Assembly (NCBI RefSeq): GCF_004340205.1
Contig: NZ_SLWB01000002.1
Span: 124,001-188,000, forward strand
DNA: 64,000 nt
Direction: 5' to 3'
From: Acetobacteroides hydrogenigenes
GTDB lineage: Bacteria > Bacteroidota > Bacteroidia > Bacteroidales > ZOR0009
The translations under genes and the position numbers were made by a program. Positions 52,719-60,444 of this stretch are shown here, piece after piece; position 1 is the stretch's first letter, and each line of letters starts with the position of its first letter. The notes under the pieces are model-generated. The model saw only the letters and a program-made list of their open reading frames with translations, ran no database searches and was not told the origin of the DNA.

Positions 52719-53180
52719 TTAGTGGCGGTACTTGTTGATGATGGCTATGGCCGATTCGGGTGTTACCTCGGGGTAAACATCGTTGTTGACGAGCATTACG
52801 GGCCCTTTGTGGCACCAGCCTAAGCAGTTTGCGGTAAGTAGCGTGAACTGTCCATCGGAGGTGGTGCAGCCATTGCGAACGCCAAGAGCTTCTTCGAGAG
52901 CAGAAACAAGCTGTTCTTTGCCCTTCATATGGCACGAGATGGTCTTGCAAACGCGGATGATGTTGCGGCCACGGGGAACCGTATCGAGAAAGGTGTAGAA
53001 CGAGGCGGTCCCGAAAACGTCGGCGGCCGAGATGTTGAACTCCTGCGCTACGGCTACCATAGCCTCTTCGCTAAGGTAGCGCTCCTGTTCGACGATATCC
53101 TGAAGTACGGCCATAAGGCTGCTGCGCTGGGTTCCGTGCTTTTCCGCAAGCTGGCGTACGAGCTCTTCGATTTGCGTCAT
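52719..53180 (-). CDS. hydC: NuoE-like thioredoxin-fold [2Fe-2S] subunit of the [FeFe]-hydrogenase
   Basis: The 153-residue protein has the NuoE layout: an N-terminal helical domain and a thioredoxin-like domain with the [2Fe-2S] cysteines in VCKTISCHMKG (about 87-92) and ANCLGWCHKGP (about 127-131). It passes electrons between NADH-FMN and the hydrogenase clusters. It is first in the group hydC-hydB-hydA, separated by 11 bp and 18 bp. The upstream gap is divergent from a coiled-coil gene, and no clear promoter box was found for this side. Confidence 0.93.
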   Translation of the reverse strand: MTQIEELVRQLAEKHGTQRSSLMAVLQDIVEQERYLSEEAMVAVAQEFNISAADVFGTASFYTFLDTVPRGRNIIRVCKTISCHMKGKEQLVSALEEALGVRNGCTTSDGQFTLLTANCLGWCHKGPVMLVNNDVYPEVTPESAIAIINKYRH

Positions 53181-53344
53181 AGCTGTTGCAATTAGTGGTT
53201 ACTTGGTTGGGTTGTTACTGCGATACCTTAATGCCGAAATCTGGTGGTAGGAGTAATTAACTTGATAACGTTAATGGGAATAAACTAGTTTAAATTTTGC
53301 TGCAAAAAGTTGCATCGGGGAGCATTATCTATTTAACAAAAAAC

Positions 53345-53352
53345 TATATTTG
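53345..53352 (+). promoter_or_regulatory. Candidate -7 promoter element of the coiled-coil protein gene
   Basis: TATATTTG matches TAnnTTTG and lies 45 bp before the ATG at 53398. It overlaps the TTG at 53350, so that TTG is not a likely start. Confidence 0.5.
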
Positions 53353-53397
53353 AGCTTACAAGCTGATATTTTGACAGCTAAACCTACAAATAGCATT

Positions 53398-53736
53398 ATG
53401 GATAGTAAAGATATCGACCTAACGAACATCGATGCTAGGCTTCAGGAGCTCGAAGAGCTGGCTGAGGTGATCAAATCCTTGCAAAAGGACCCAAACCATA
53501 ACCCTGAAGAGCTGGAGCTGCTGGCTGAGGAGCTAAAGAAGCGCGTCTACGAGCTGGAGACCTTTTTGCTGAAGGCCAAGCTGGAGGTGGACAATCGGCT
53601 TGTGAGGAAGTCGGCCGCCTACTACTACCACGTAAAGGAGCTGGCCGAGGCGGGCGATGCTGAGGCAAGGAAGGTTTACGAGGATCTCCGTCCCTCGTAC
53701 GAGGCCTACCTCCGCTCGAGCATCGAGCTCAACTAG
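53398..53736 (+). CDS. Hypothetical helical protein
   Basis: The 112-residue product is predicted to be almost entirely helical and highly charged, with leucine-rich repeats of heptads (RLQELEELAEVIKSLQKD; EELELLAEELKKRVYELE). No signal peptide or known domain is seen. It is divergent from the hydrogenase operon, and the 42-bp array follows it directly. The start at ATG 53398 is chosen because the promoter box precedes it and the N-terminal extension from 53350 has no structure. Function is unknown. Confidence 0.6.
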   Translation: MDSKDIDLTNIDARLQELEELAEVIKSLQKDPNHNPEELELLAEELKKRVYELETFLLKAKLEVDNRLVRKSAAYYYHVKELAEAGDAEARKVYEDLRPSYEAYLRSSIELN

Positions 53737-53767
53737 CGAAGCCCTAGCCGTAGCCGCCTCGGCAACG

Positions 53768-54060
53768 AGCTTTCGCGGCTGCGGGGCCATTCCTGAGGTC
53801 TCGGGAATCAGCTTTCACCATTGCAGGGGCATTCCTGAGGTGTCGGGAATCAGCTTTTACGGTTGCGAGGGCATTCCTGAGGTGTCGGGAATCAGCTTTT
53901 ACGGTTGCGAGGGCGTTCCTGAGGGGTCGGGAATCAGCTTTCACGGTTGCGAGGGCGTTCCCGGGGTCTCGGGAATCAGCTTTCACCATTGCAGGGGCAT
54001 TCCTGAGGGGTCGGGAATCAGCTTTCGCGTTTGCGAGGGCATTCCCGAGGTCTGGGGCTG
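53768..54060. repeat. 42-bp tandem array, hairpin plus conserved spacer, seven copies
   Basis: Units start at 53789, 53831, 53873, 53915, 53957, 53999 and 54041, exactly 42 bp apart, preceded by a partial unit. Each has a 20-bp hairpin (ATTCCTGAG, 2-nt centre GT, CTCGGGAAT in the best copies) and a 22-bp filler like CAGCTTTCACGGTTGCGAGG. Both strands are open in one frame because of the period (for example IPEVSGISFYGCEG on the plus strand), so coding is possible but not supported. It fills the gap between the helical protein and the DUF6261-like gene. Confidence 0.93.
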
Positions 54061-54166
54061 CAACTTCCGAAGCAAGCTCACCAGCACCGTTCGGGCGATG
54101 AATACGAAAAATAGTGCACCAAACCATACGACTGATTTGTTTACTTACCTAATCAAATCTTAGATC

Positions 54167-54904
54167 ATGAAACAGCTATTAGGAACCAGCGGCATGAACA
54201 CGTCGGAGCTCTACGAGTACACCTCGCAGACGCTGAGCATTGCTCGCCAGCAGGGGCCTCTTCTGGTTTCGAAGTCGCCGCTCTACCTAGCCGTAGAGGC
54301 GAAGTTCAACAAGTACGACGAAGGCTTTAAGAAGGACGGCAAGAGCATGCTCACCGATCCGATCTTGGCCTTGGATGCCGACCGCGATAGGATCGTAAAG
54401 TGGCTTTACTACACCGTTATGGGCCTATCGTTCTCTTCTAGTGCAACGTCGGTGGAGGCGGCAACGCTTCTGCTCTCGAAGCTCGACACCTACGGATTGG
54501 ACCTGATTCGGAGCTCCTACAGCGAAGAATCGGCCATGATTAAGGGGCTACTCAACGATTTCAAGCAGCCAGACTATGCGGCGGCGGTGGCGAAAGCTGG
54601 CGTGCAGCCCATTCTGGACGAGCTGCAATCGGTACAGAACAGCTTTGATACGCTCTTCGAGCAGCGCCGCGAGGCCACCCAGGAGCGGCTCAACATCGAG
54701 GCGGCCAGCACCGCCCGTAAGGAGCTCGAGGCTGCCATTCGCGGTTTCCGTACGCTGGTTGCCGGCATGGCCATGGCCGAACCCACCTCGGAGTGGGGTA
54801 AGGTTAACGACCTGCTGCATCAGCTCGATGCCGAGTACGCCAAAAAGCTACGCACCAGGGCTACCCTTCTTGCCAAGCAGAAGAAGGATTCGGAAACGAA
54901 GTAG
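54167..54904 (+). CDS. DUF6261-like helical protein
   Basis: The 245-residue product is helical, with no signal peptide or membrane segment. The layout (a long N-terminal helical domain with RIVKWLYYTVMGLSFSS, about 87-103, and a C-terminal helical hairpin) resembles DUF6261, a Bacteroidota family often in multiple copies and of unknown function. I make this match from memory of the family pattern and with moderate certainty. Its upstream region is the 42-bp array, as seen for other copies only if checked. It has a terminator of its own. ATG at 54194 is an alternative start. Confidence 0.6.
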   Translation: MKQLLGTSGMNTSELYEYTSQTLSIARQQGPLLVSKSPLYLAVEAKFNKYDEGFKKDGKSMLTDPILALDADRDRIVKWLYYTVMGLSFSSSATSVEAATLLLSKLDTYGLDLIRSSYSEESAMIKGLLNDFKQPDYAAAVAKAGVQPILDELQSVQNSFDTLFEQRREATQERLNIEAASTARKELEAAIRGFRTLVAGMAMAEPTSEWGKVNDLLHQLDAEYAKKLRTRATLLAKQKKDSETK

Positions 54905-54940
54905 CCCTACATCCTCTCACTAGGTTTGGACGCATAAAAG

Positions 54941-54971
54941 AGGGGCGATCTCCCAAAAGGAGGTCGCCCCT
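54941..54971 (+). terminator. Terminator of the DUF6261-like gene
   Basis: Arms AGGGGCGATCTCC (54941-54953) and GGAGGTCGCCCCT (54959-54971), with one G-T pair, are followed by a short T tail. Confidence 0.7.
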
Positions 54972-55029
54972 TGCTGTAGTGGAATTCGATGTGGAAGGTA
55001 GTTCTCAAGCGGCTCGTGGCTATGCCGTA

Positions 55030-55101
55030 CCCCTCGGCTCCGCTCGGGGTGCGAGCGCTACCCTTCCGCTACCCTTCCGCTCCCCGAGCGGAGTCGAGGG
55101 G
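55030..55101. repeat. CCCCGAGCGGAG-type repeats in inverted pair
   Basis: CCCCTCGGCTCCGCTCGGGG (55030-55049) and CCCCGAGCGGAGTCGAGGGG (55082-55101) are near reverse complements and can pair into a long stem. Between them CTACCCTTCCG is repeated in tandem (55058-55080). The same 20-mer is at 49701-49720. Confidence 0.75.
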
Positions 55102-55155
55102 AAGTCTCGTGGGCTTTTAACCCCCGACATAGGCCGTAGCACCGATATAAAAGTC

Positions 55156-55184
55156 GTAGAGCCGTTGCATTGCAACGGCTCTAC
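55156..55184. repeat. Dispersed palindrome, GTAGAGCC family
   Basis: GTAGAGCCGTTGCA (55156-55169), T, TGCAACGGCTCTAC (55171-55184): a 14-bp perfect inverted repeat with a one-base centre, the closest relative of the element at 46850. Confidence 0.85.
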
Positions 55185-55200
55185 CATGTCCAACGGAAGA

Positions 55201-55227
55201 CCTGACAGGTTTTTAAAACCTGTCAGG
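55201..55227. repeat. Palindromic hairpin downstream of the GH97 gene
   Basis: CCTGACAGGTTTT and AAAACCTGTCAGG form a 13-bp perfect stem 19 bp after the GH97 stop. It shares the CCTGACAG core with the pflB-pflA hairpin. It may act as a terminator for the minus-strand gene. Confidence 0.65.
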
Positions 55228-55245
55228 TCTTCCGAACAGTATCGT

Positions 55246-57291
55246 TTACTTCACCTCCTCGATGCGGATGGCGGCCCCACCGCCTGCGGCCAGCTTAAGC
55301 GTTAGCCTATCGGCCTTCGTTACGGTTGAGGTCTTGATGTCGATGGCCTCGGGGTTGGTTTCGTAGTGGGCGTTGCTGCCGTCTACGTAGCTCACGGCTC
55401 TGTACTTCTTACCTGCCGTTAGTAGGGATAGCGGGATGCTGAGCTCGCGGGCCTTCTCGTTGCTGATGGCGCCAATATACCACGTTGTACCCTTACGGCG
55501 TGCGGTTACCACGTACTCGCCGATGGAGGCATCCAGTACCCTAGTCTCGTCCCAGCTTGTGGGCAGCTGCTCGATGAACTTGAAGGCTGGGTTGCCCTCG
55601 TAGTTCTCGGGCAGATCGGCGGCCATCTGCAGCGGGCTGTAGAGCACCACCATCAGCGCAAGCTGGTTGGCAATGGTGCTATGCACGGCCGAGTGGCCGT
55701 TATCGAGGTCGTTCCACTTCTGGCGCTTCCCGGCATACTTAGACAGGTCTATGTCGAAGATCCCCGGCGTGTAGTCCATCGGTCCGGCCATGCCGCGAAG
55801 GAAGGGCAGCGTGCAGGTGTGGCTGGGTGGATTGCCCTCGCTCCAAGCGTTCCACTCCATGCCGCGTACCCCTTCGGCGGTCATTAGGTTGGGGTAGGTG
55901 CGGCTCAATCCAGAGAGTACAATTGGTTCATGCACGTCGAGCATAATTTTATACTTGGCCGCGGTGCGCATCACTTTGTTGTAGTGCTCCACCATGCACT
56001 GGCCGTGGTGGTTTTCGCCCTCGGGGGTAACAGGACCTGCATAACCAGTCTTAACGATGTCGATGCCCACCTTTTTGTAGAAGGCGAAGGCTGAGTCGAG
56101 CTGCTGCTCGTAGGTTTGGGTATCGCCGCCGGTTTCGTGGTGGCCAATGATGGCAACTTCCTTGCTCTTGCCGTAGTCAACCACCTTTTTGATGTCGAAG
56201 TCGGGGTAGGGGGTTACGAAGTCGAAGGCGCCCTTCTTGCCCCAGTTTTCCCATCCAGTGTTCCATCCCTCAATTACCAACCCTTTGATGCCGTGCGCTG
56301 CAGCAAAGTCGATGTAGCGGATGGCGTTTTCGGTGGTGGCGCTATGCTTAGGCCCCATGTTCCATGTGCCTATGCCTAGGTGCATCTCCCACCAAATTCC
56401 GATGTAGGTCATTGGGGTAATCCACGACACGTCGGGCAGCTTGCAGGGCTCGTTGAGATTTAGCACAAGGTTCGATTCGATGAGGCCACCGGGTCGGTCG
56501 GCCACCACAAATAGGCGCCAGGGTGTTTTAAGCGATTTCTTGCACTTCACCAGCGTACCATCTCCCCAAGGAGCCAGGTTTCCCTTGAACGTTGAGGCGT
56601 TCTCGCGCTTTAACGTCATGGTAGAGTAGCGGTCTATGGCCGCCTCGTGCATGGTTATGTAGGTTCCGGTCGATTTTTGTAGGGTGAACGGCATGGCAAC
56701 GTGCGTTGCGCTATCTAGGGGCGTTTGGTAGAACGTCTTCTCGAGCGTGTTGTAGTCGGCCCAGCTCCACCAGCAGCGGTAGCTGCCGGCAAACTTTACG
56801 CGGCTCTCCTCCGATGTCACCACAATATCGTCAACGCCGTTTTGCTCGGGTATCTCGTAGCGGAAGGCGAAGCCATCGTCGTAAGTTCGGAAGAAGAGGT
56901 TAACCAGCCGCGACTTCTTTAGGTCTCTAAGTTCTAACTTCATTTCGGTGTAGCGGTTTCGAACCGAGGAGTACTGTCCCCATACCGGCTTCCATGTTTC
57001 ATCGAACTTGCTAATGGATGCTTTTACCAAGCTGAAGCGGGTAAGGCTGTCGCGATTTTGCAGCACAAATCCCAGCGACGATGGGAGTACCAGCGTATCG
57101 TTCTTATAAACGAGCGAGTAGCATGGCCTACCGTTTCGAAGGGTAACCGTAGCTTTTATTTGCTTTGACGGTGAGGTAATGGCATTGCTGTAGGATTTAG
57201 GACCAGCCCAGCTTGTAGCCGAGACAAGGAGGCTAAGAGCCAGCAAAAGACTTGCAGATGCAATTCTTGGATGTAATAGTTTATGCTCCAT
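55246..57291 (-). CDS. Glycoside hydrolase family 97 (alpha-glucosidase / alpha-galactosidase type)
   Basis: The 681-residue protein has a signal peptide (about 1-29, ending SATSWAG) and a GH97 architecture: an N-terminal beta-supersandwich (about 30-280), a (beta/alpha)8 barrel with GLVIEGWNTGWENWG and DIVKTGYAGPVTPEG, and a C-terminal beta domain. Family members hydrolyse alpha-glucosides (SusB-type, inverting) or alpha-galactosides (retaining). Which one applies depends on catalytic residues that I cannot assign safely by eye. ATG 57291 is preferred over 57348 because the signal peptide then starts the protein. It is not in a starch-utilisation (susCD) locus here. Confidence 0.9.
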   Translation of the reverse strand: MEHKLLHPRIASASLLLALSLLVSATSWAGPKSYSNAITSPSKQIKATVTLRNGRPCYSLVYKNDTLVLPSSLGFVLQNRDSLTRFSLVKASISKFDETWKPVWGQYSSVRNRYTEMKLELRDLKKSRLVNLFFRTYDDGFAFRYEIPEQNGVDDIVVTSEESRVKFAGSYRCWWSWADYNTLEKTFYQTPLDSATHVAMPFTLQKSTGTYITMHEAAIDRYSTMTLKRENASTFKGNLAPWGDGTLVKCKKSLKTPWRLFVVADRPGGLIESNLVLNLNEPCKLPDVSWITPMTYIGIWWEMHLGIGTWNMGPKHSATTENAIRYIDFAAAHGIKGLVIEGWNTGWENWGKKGAFDFVTPYPDFDIKKVVDYGKSKEVAIIGHHETGGDTQTYEQQLDSAFAFYKKVGIDIVKTGYAGPVTPEGENHHGQCMVEHYNKVMRTAAKYKIMLDVHEPIVLSGLSRTYPNLMTAEGVRGMEWNAWSEGNPPSHTCTLPFLRGMAGPMDYTPGIFDIDLSKYAGKRQKWNDLDNGHSAVHSTIANQLALMVVLYSPLQMAADLPENYEGNPAFKFIEQLPTSWDETRVLDASIGEYVVTARRKGTTWYIGAISNEKARELSIPLSLLTAGKKYRAVSYVDGSNAHYETNPEAIDIKTSTVTKADRLTLKLAAGGGAAIRIEEVK

Positions 57292-57345
57292 GTTCGAAAT
57301 AGTAGTAAAATGATGCAGCAAGCGCTGCTTTTGCATGTGACTAGG

Positions 57346-57353
57346 CAAAACTA
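57346..57353 (-). promoter_or_regulatory. Candidate -7 promoter element of the GH97 gene
   Basis: The minus strand reads TAGTTTTG, matching TAnnTTTG, 55 bp before the ATG at 57291. The -33 position has no TTG, so support is modest. Confidence 0.4.
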
Positions 57354-57512
57354 GATAAAATGTGGGTATTACCTACTGGTGGGGTGTGCGGTTGTAAAAA
57401 TAATTCTGCTGATGATGAGCTAATTCTATGTGCATTTAGTATGAATGATCGTATTTTTTTGTTTTTTTGTCATATTGAAAAAAGGGGATAATACTCAAAT
57501 TTCATTGCTGTT

Positions 57513-57998
57513 ATGAATAAACGGATTACTTTACTGGGTGTTGCTTTTGTTTTTATAGTACTGCTTTCTACAGTATTATACTCCTGCGAATCGAACCAAA
57601 AACCAGCATATACGGGTGAGTGGGTAATGATGGATAGTTCGATGTTTTACACAAAGGATAGCTTAGTTCGTAAAGCAACCTATGCTCTTGGAGAATCAGA
57701 CTTTACCATAACCTACTCATCAATTAACGATACGGCTAAGGCTTTTGTTGATTCTTTAAAAATAAGGGGTAAGCTATTGGTAATTGCAGAAAGCATGTCT
57801 TTTCAGGTGAAAGAATTCTCTGTAATACCCGATACGGTTAAAACTTTTGTTACGCTAAAGAGTGCAGTGGATACGGCTTATCGTAGGGTTGCTGAGGATT
57901 ATGGAATAGATACTCTCTCTACTTATAAGTTTAGGGTGGTTAATAGCAGAACGCTGATGCTTAAAAAGGGAGAAGTTGAAAGCACATATCATCGTTAG
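57513..57998 (+). CDS. Hypothetical lipoprotein
   Basis: The 161-residue product has a lipoprotein signal with lipobox LYSC (lipidated Cys about 25), preceded by a hydrophobic helix. The mature part is beta-rich with several aspartate-threonine turns (INDTAK, IPDTVK, VDTAYR). No domain is recognised. It is divergent from GH97 and followed by a terminator, and then the GH89 gene. A role at the cell surface or periplasm is likely from the lipobox only. Confidence 0.65.
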   Translation: MNKRITLLGVAFVFIVLLSTVLYSCESNQKPAYTGEWVMMDSSMFYTKDSLVRKATYALGESDFTITYSSINDTAKAFVDSLKIRGKLLVIAESMSFQVKEFSVIPDTVKTFVTLKSAVDTAYRRVAEDYGIDTLSTYKFRVVNSRTLMLKKGEVESTYHR

Positions 57999-58019
57999 TA
58001 ACCTATAAATTCTATACGG

Positions 58020-58049
58020 AAAATGCTGCTCCCTAAGGAGCAGCATTTT
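58020..58049 (+). terminator. Rho-independent terminator of the lipoprotein gene
   Basis: AAAATGCTGCTCC and GGAGCAGCATTTT form a 13-bp perfect stem with a 4-nt loop, followed by GTTTTTA. Confidence 0.87.
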
Positions 58050-58223
58050 GTTTTTATAGCCACTCATAAGTAAATGCATAGATAGGATAATCAAAAGTTT
58101 ACTTATTTTGTCGATTCTATTTTCAACAACACCATAGTAAATGAGGATGTTTTCTCTAGAAATGAGTTAGCTACGGTTCAAAAACAATCGTACTACATCC
58201 TCTTATAACCAAATTATCTACCA

Positions 58224-60371
58224 ATGAAAAAAGCTTTAACCCTCACCGTTCTGCTGTTTATGGCGAGCATGTTGCAAGCTGAAGATTTTCGTTCGATTAC
58301 CGATGTTGCCAACCGGGTTGCCCCTTGGCTAAAAGGAAAAGTTCAGGTTGAAAAGGTTCCTAAATCTTCCGGCAAAGAATACTTCGAACTCTCAACCTAC
58401 AAGGGGAGGCTTCAGGTGAAAGCAACCACCACTTCGGCTGCTGGTATGGGAATAAACTACTACCTAAAATATTATTGCAACCGCCACTACTCGCAAACGG
58501 GCAGCAACCTTGCTCCGCTGGACAAACTTCCCGAAATCGAAAAGCCGGTAAGGGTTGAGACTCCATTTAAGTATCGCTACTTTCTTAACTACTGTACGCT
58601 TAACTATTCATCGAGCTTTTGGGGATGGAAGGAATGGGAGCGTGAACTCGATTGGATGGCGCTTAATGGAGTGAACCTTGCATTGGCCACCATCGGAACA
58701 GAAGAGGTTTGGCTTAACACCCTACGTAAGTATGGCTACACGGATCAGGAAATTCTGAAATTTCTTCCAGGTCCAGCTTTTAACGCATGGTTCCTTATGG
58801 GTAACCTCGAAGGATGGGGTGGGCCAATCTCTATGGAAATGGTTAAGGAGCGCACGCAAACTGCGAAGAAAATATTGGCACGCATGCGCCAGTTGGGCAT
58901 CGATCCGGTTTACCAAAGTTTTTATGGAATGGCCCCAAATTCCTTAAAGGATAAGTTTCCTAAGGCAAAAATAATCGACCAAGGAAAGTGGGCGGGAGGC
59001 TTCAAGCGCCCCGTAATTCTGCTTCCAGGCGATTCGCTCTACAACGCAATGGCCGATACCTACTACCGTGAGGTGAAGAAACTTTACGGCAATTTCAGTT
59101 TCTTTGGGGGAGAGCCGTTTCATGAGGGAGGTTCTGCAGGAGGAATGAATGTCTCGGAAGCAACTCATAACGTGCAGAAAGAGATTCTAAAGCACTTCCC
59201 TAATGCTACTTGGGTTCTGCAAGCTTGGGGTGGTAATCCGAGCCCAACATTTCTCAAAAAGCTAGATCCCAAGCATACCCTTATACTCGATCTGTTTGGC
59301 GAGATGGGAAATGTATGGGAAAAGCGCAAGGGATTCGAGGGGCATCCTTGGGTGTGGTGCATTGTAAACGACTTGGGCGAAAATCCGAGCATGTTCGGTA
59401 AGCTCGATCGCATGGCAAAGGAGCCTTTCCGTGCTATGAATAGCGAGGTTGGCAAAAATATTGCTGGTGTTGGTGCCATGCCCGAGGGTTTTATGAACAA
59501 TCCGGTTACCTACGACCTTATCTTTGACCTCGCTTGGCATAGTTCAACTTTCGATATTAACGAGTGGGTAAAGGGATACATAAAAGCACGTTACGGGAGA
59601 CTTACTTCAGATATGTTTCAGGCGTGGAACATCCTGCTCCAAACAGCCTACCGTAGCGAACCATACTTCTATCAAGAGGGAGGTACCGAGTCGATATTCT
59701 GCTCACGTCCGGATCTCGATTTAGAGACTACATCGTCGTGGGGAACTTCTAAGCTCTACTACGACTATTCTAAAATGAAACCTGCTATAGAGCACTTCAT
59801 AAAATCGATAGATAGCCTAGGCAATGTGGATGCTTTCCGTTACGATCTTATTGATTTTACCCGACAAATCATCGCCAACGAGGGTCGCGAAACCTACTAC
59901 AAGATGAATGCAGCCATAAAGGCGAAGGATCACGAGACGTTTGATCAGCAAGCGAAGCTATTTTTGGAACAAATGAACGACCAAGAACGACTTTTAAGCA
60001 CCCGAACCGGATTTATGGTTGGCCCGTGGATAGAGGCGGCAAAAAAACAGGGTAAAAATGCAGCGGATAAAGATCTCTACGAGCAGAATGCTCGTATGCA
60101 GATAACCATTTGGGGACCTTTAGATCCAAATACCAACTTACACGAGTATGCCCATAAAGAATGGTCGGGTATTCTTAATGATCTTTACATACCTCGTTGG
60201 AAAATGTTTATTGAAGCAAATCGTAACGCAATTGCAGGACATATGGTTGAAAAACCTGATTATTTCTCTCTAGAAAAGAAATGGATAAGCAATAGAAATG
60301 TTTATCCTATTCAGCCCCAAGGCGATCTTCTGGAAGTGGCAAAAGAGTTGTTAATAAAGTACAGTAATTAA
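58224..60371 (+). CDS. Alpha-N-acetylglucosaminidase, glycoside hydrolase family 89
   Basis: The 715-residue protein has a signal peptide (about 1-19) and NAGLU-type domains: a small N-terminal domain, a (beta/alpha)8 barrel and an alpha-helical C-terminal domain. Conserved segments are NYCTLNYSSSFWGWKEWERE (about 120-139), FFGGEPFHEGG (catalytic Glu about 295) and GAMPEGFMNNPVTYDL (catalytic Glu about 419). It removes terminal alpha-linked GlcNAc from glycans such as heparan sulfate or mucin O-glycans, in the periplasm. No sulfatase or glycosaminoglycan genes are adjacent. It ends with a strong terminator. Confidence 0.95.
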   Translation: MKKALTLTVLLFMASMLQAEDFRSITDVANRVAPWLKGKVQVEKVPKSSGKEYFELSTYKGRLQVKATTTSAAGMGINYYLKYYCNRHYSQTGSNLAPLDKLPEIEKPVRVETPFKYRYFLNYCTLNYSSSFWGWKEWERELDWMALNGVNLALATIGTEEVWLNTLRKYGYTDQEILKFLPGPAFNAWFLMGNLEGWGGPISMEMVKERTQTAKKILARMRQLGIDPVYQSFYGMAPNSLKDKFPKAKIIDQGKWAGGFKRPVILLPGDSLYNAMADTYYREVKKLYGNFSFFGGEPFHEGGSAGGMNVSEATHNVQKEILKHFPNATWVLQAWGGNPSPTFLKKLDPKHTLILDLFGEMGNVWEKRKGFEGHPWVWCIVNDLGENPSMFGKLDRMAKEPFRAMNSEVGKNIAGVGAMPEGFMNNPVTYDLIFDLAWHSSTFDINEWVKGYIKARYGRLTSDMFQAWNILLQTAYRSEPYFYQEGGTESIFCSRPDLDLETTSSWGTSKLYYDYSKMKPAIEHFIKSIDSLGNVDAFRYDLIDFTRQIIANEGRETYYKMNAAIKAKDHETFDQQAKLFLEQMNDQERLLSTRTGFMVGPWIEAAKKQGKNAADKDLYEQNARMQITIWGPLDPNTNLHEYAHKEWSGILNDLYIPRWKMFIEANRNAIAGHMVEKPDYFSLEKKWISNRNVYPIQPQGDLLEVAKELLIKYSN

Positions 60372-60409
60372 AAGAATAGGCCTTCTCTAATACGAGAAGG
60401 CCTATTCTT
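60372..60409 (+). terminator. Bidirectional terminator between GH89 and the antiporter gene
   Basis: A perfect 16-bp stem (AAGAATAGGCCTTCTC / GAGAAGGCCTATTCTT) lies between convergent genes. Confidence 0.9.
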
Positions 60410-60444
60410 CATATTTATATGTGATTCTTGTGCGTTGATGCTTC

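Noticed and set aside
52708-52950. N-terminal extension of HydB
   Set aside because: The 81 additional residues overlap hydC in another frame and show no HydB-like domain; ATG at 52707 fits the family.
53657-54163. ORFs of 168 (plus strand) and 127 residues (minus strand) over the 42-bp array
   Set aside because: A 42-bp period keeps frames open on both strands. Neither ORF has a good start context, and the plus-strand one begins inside the preceding gene.
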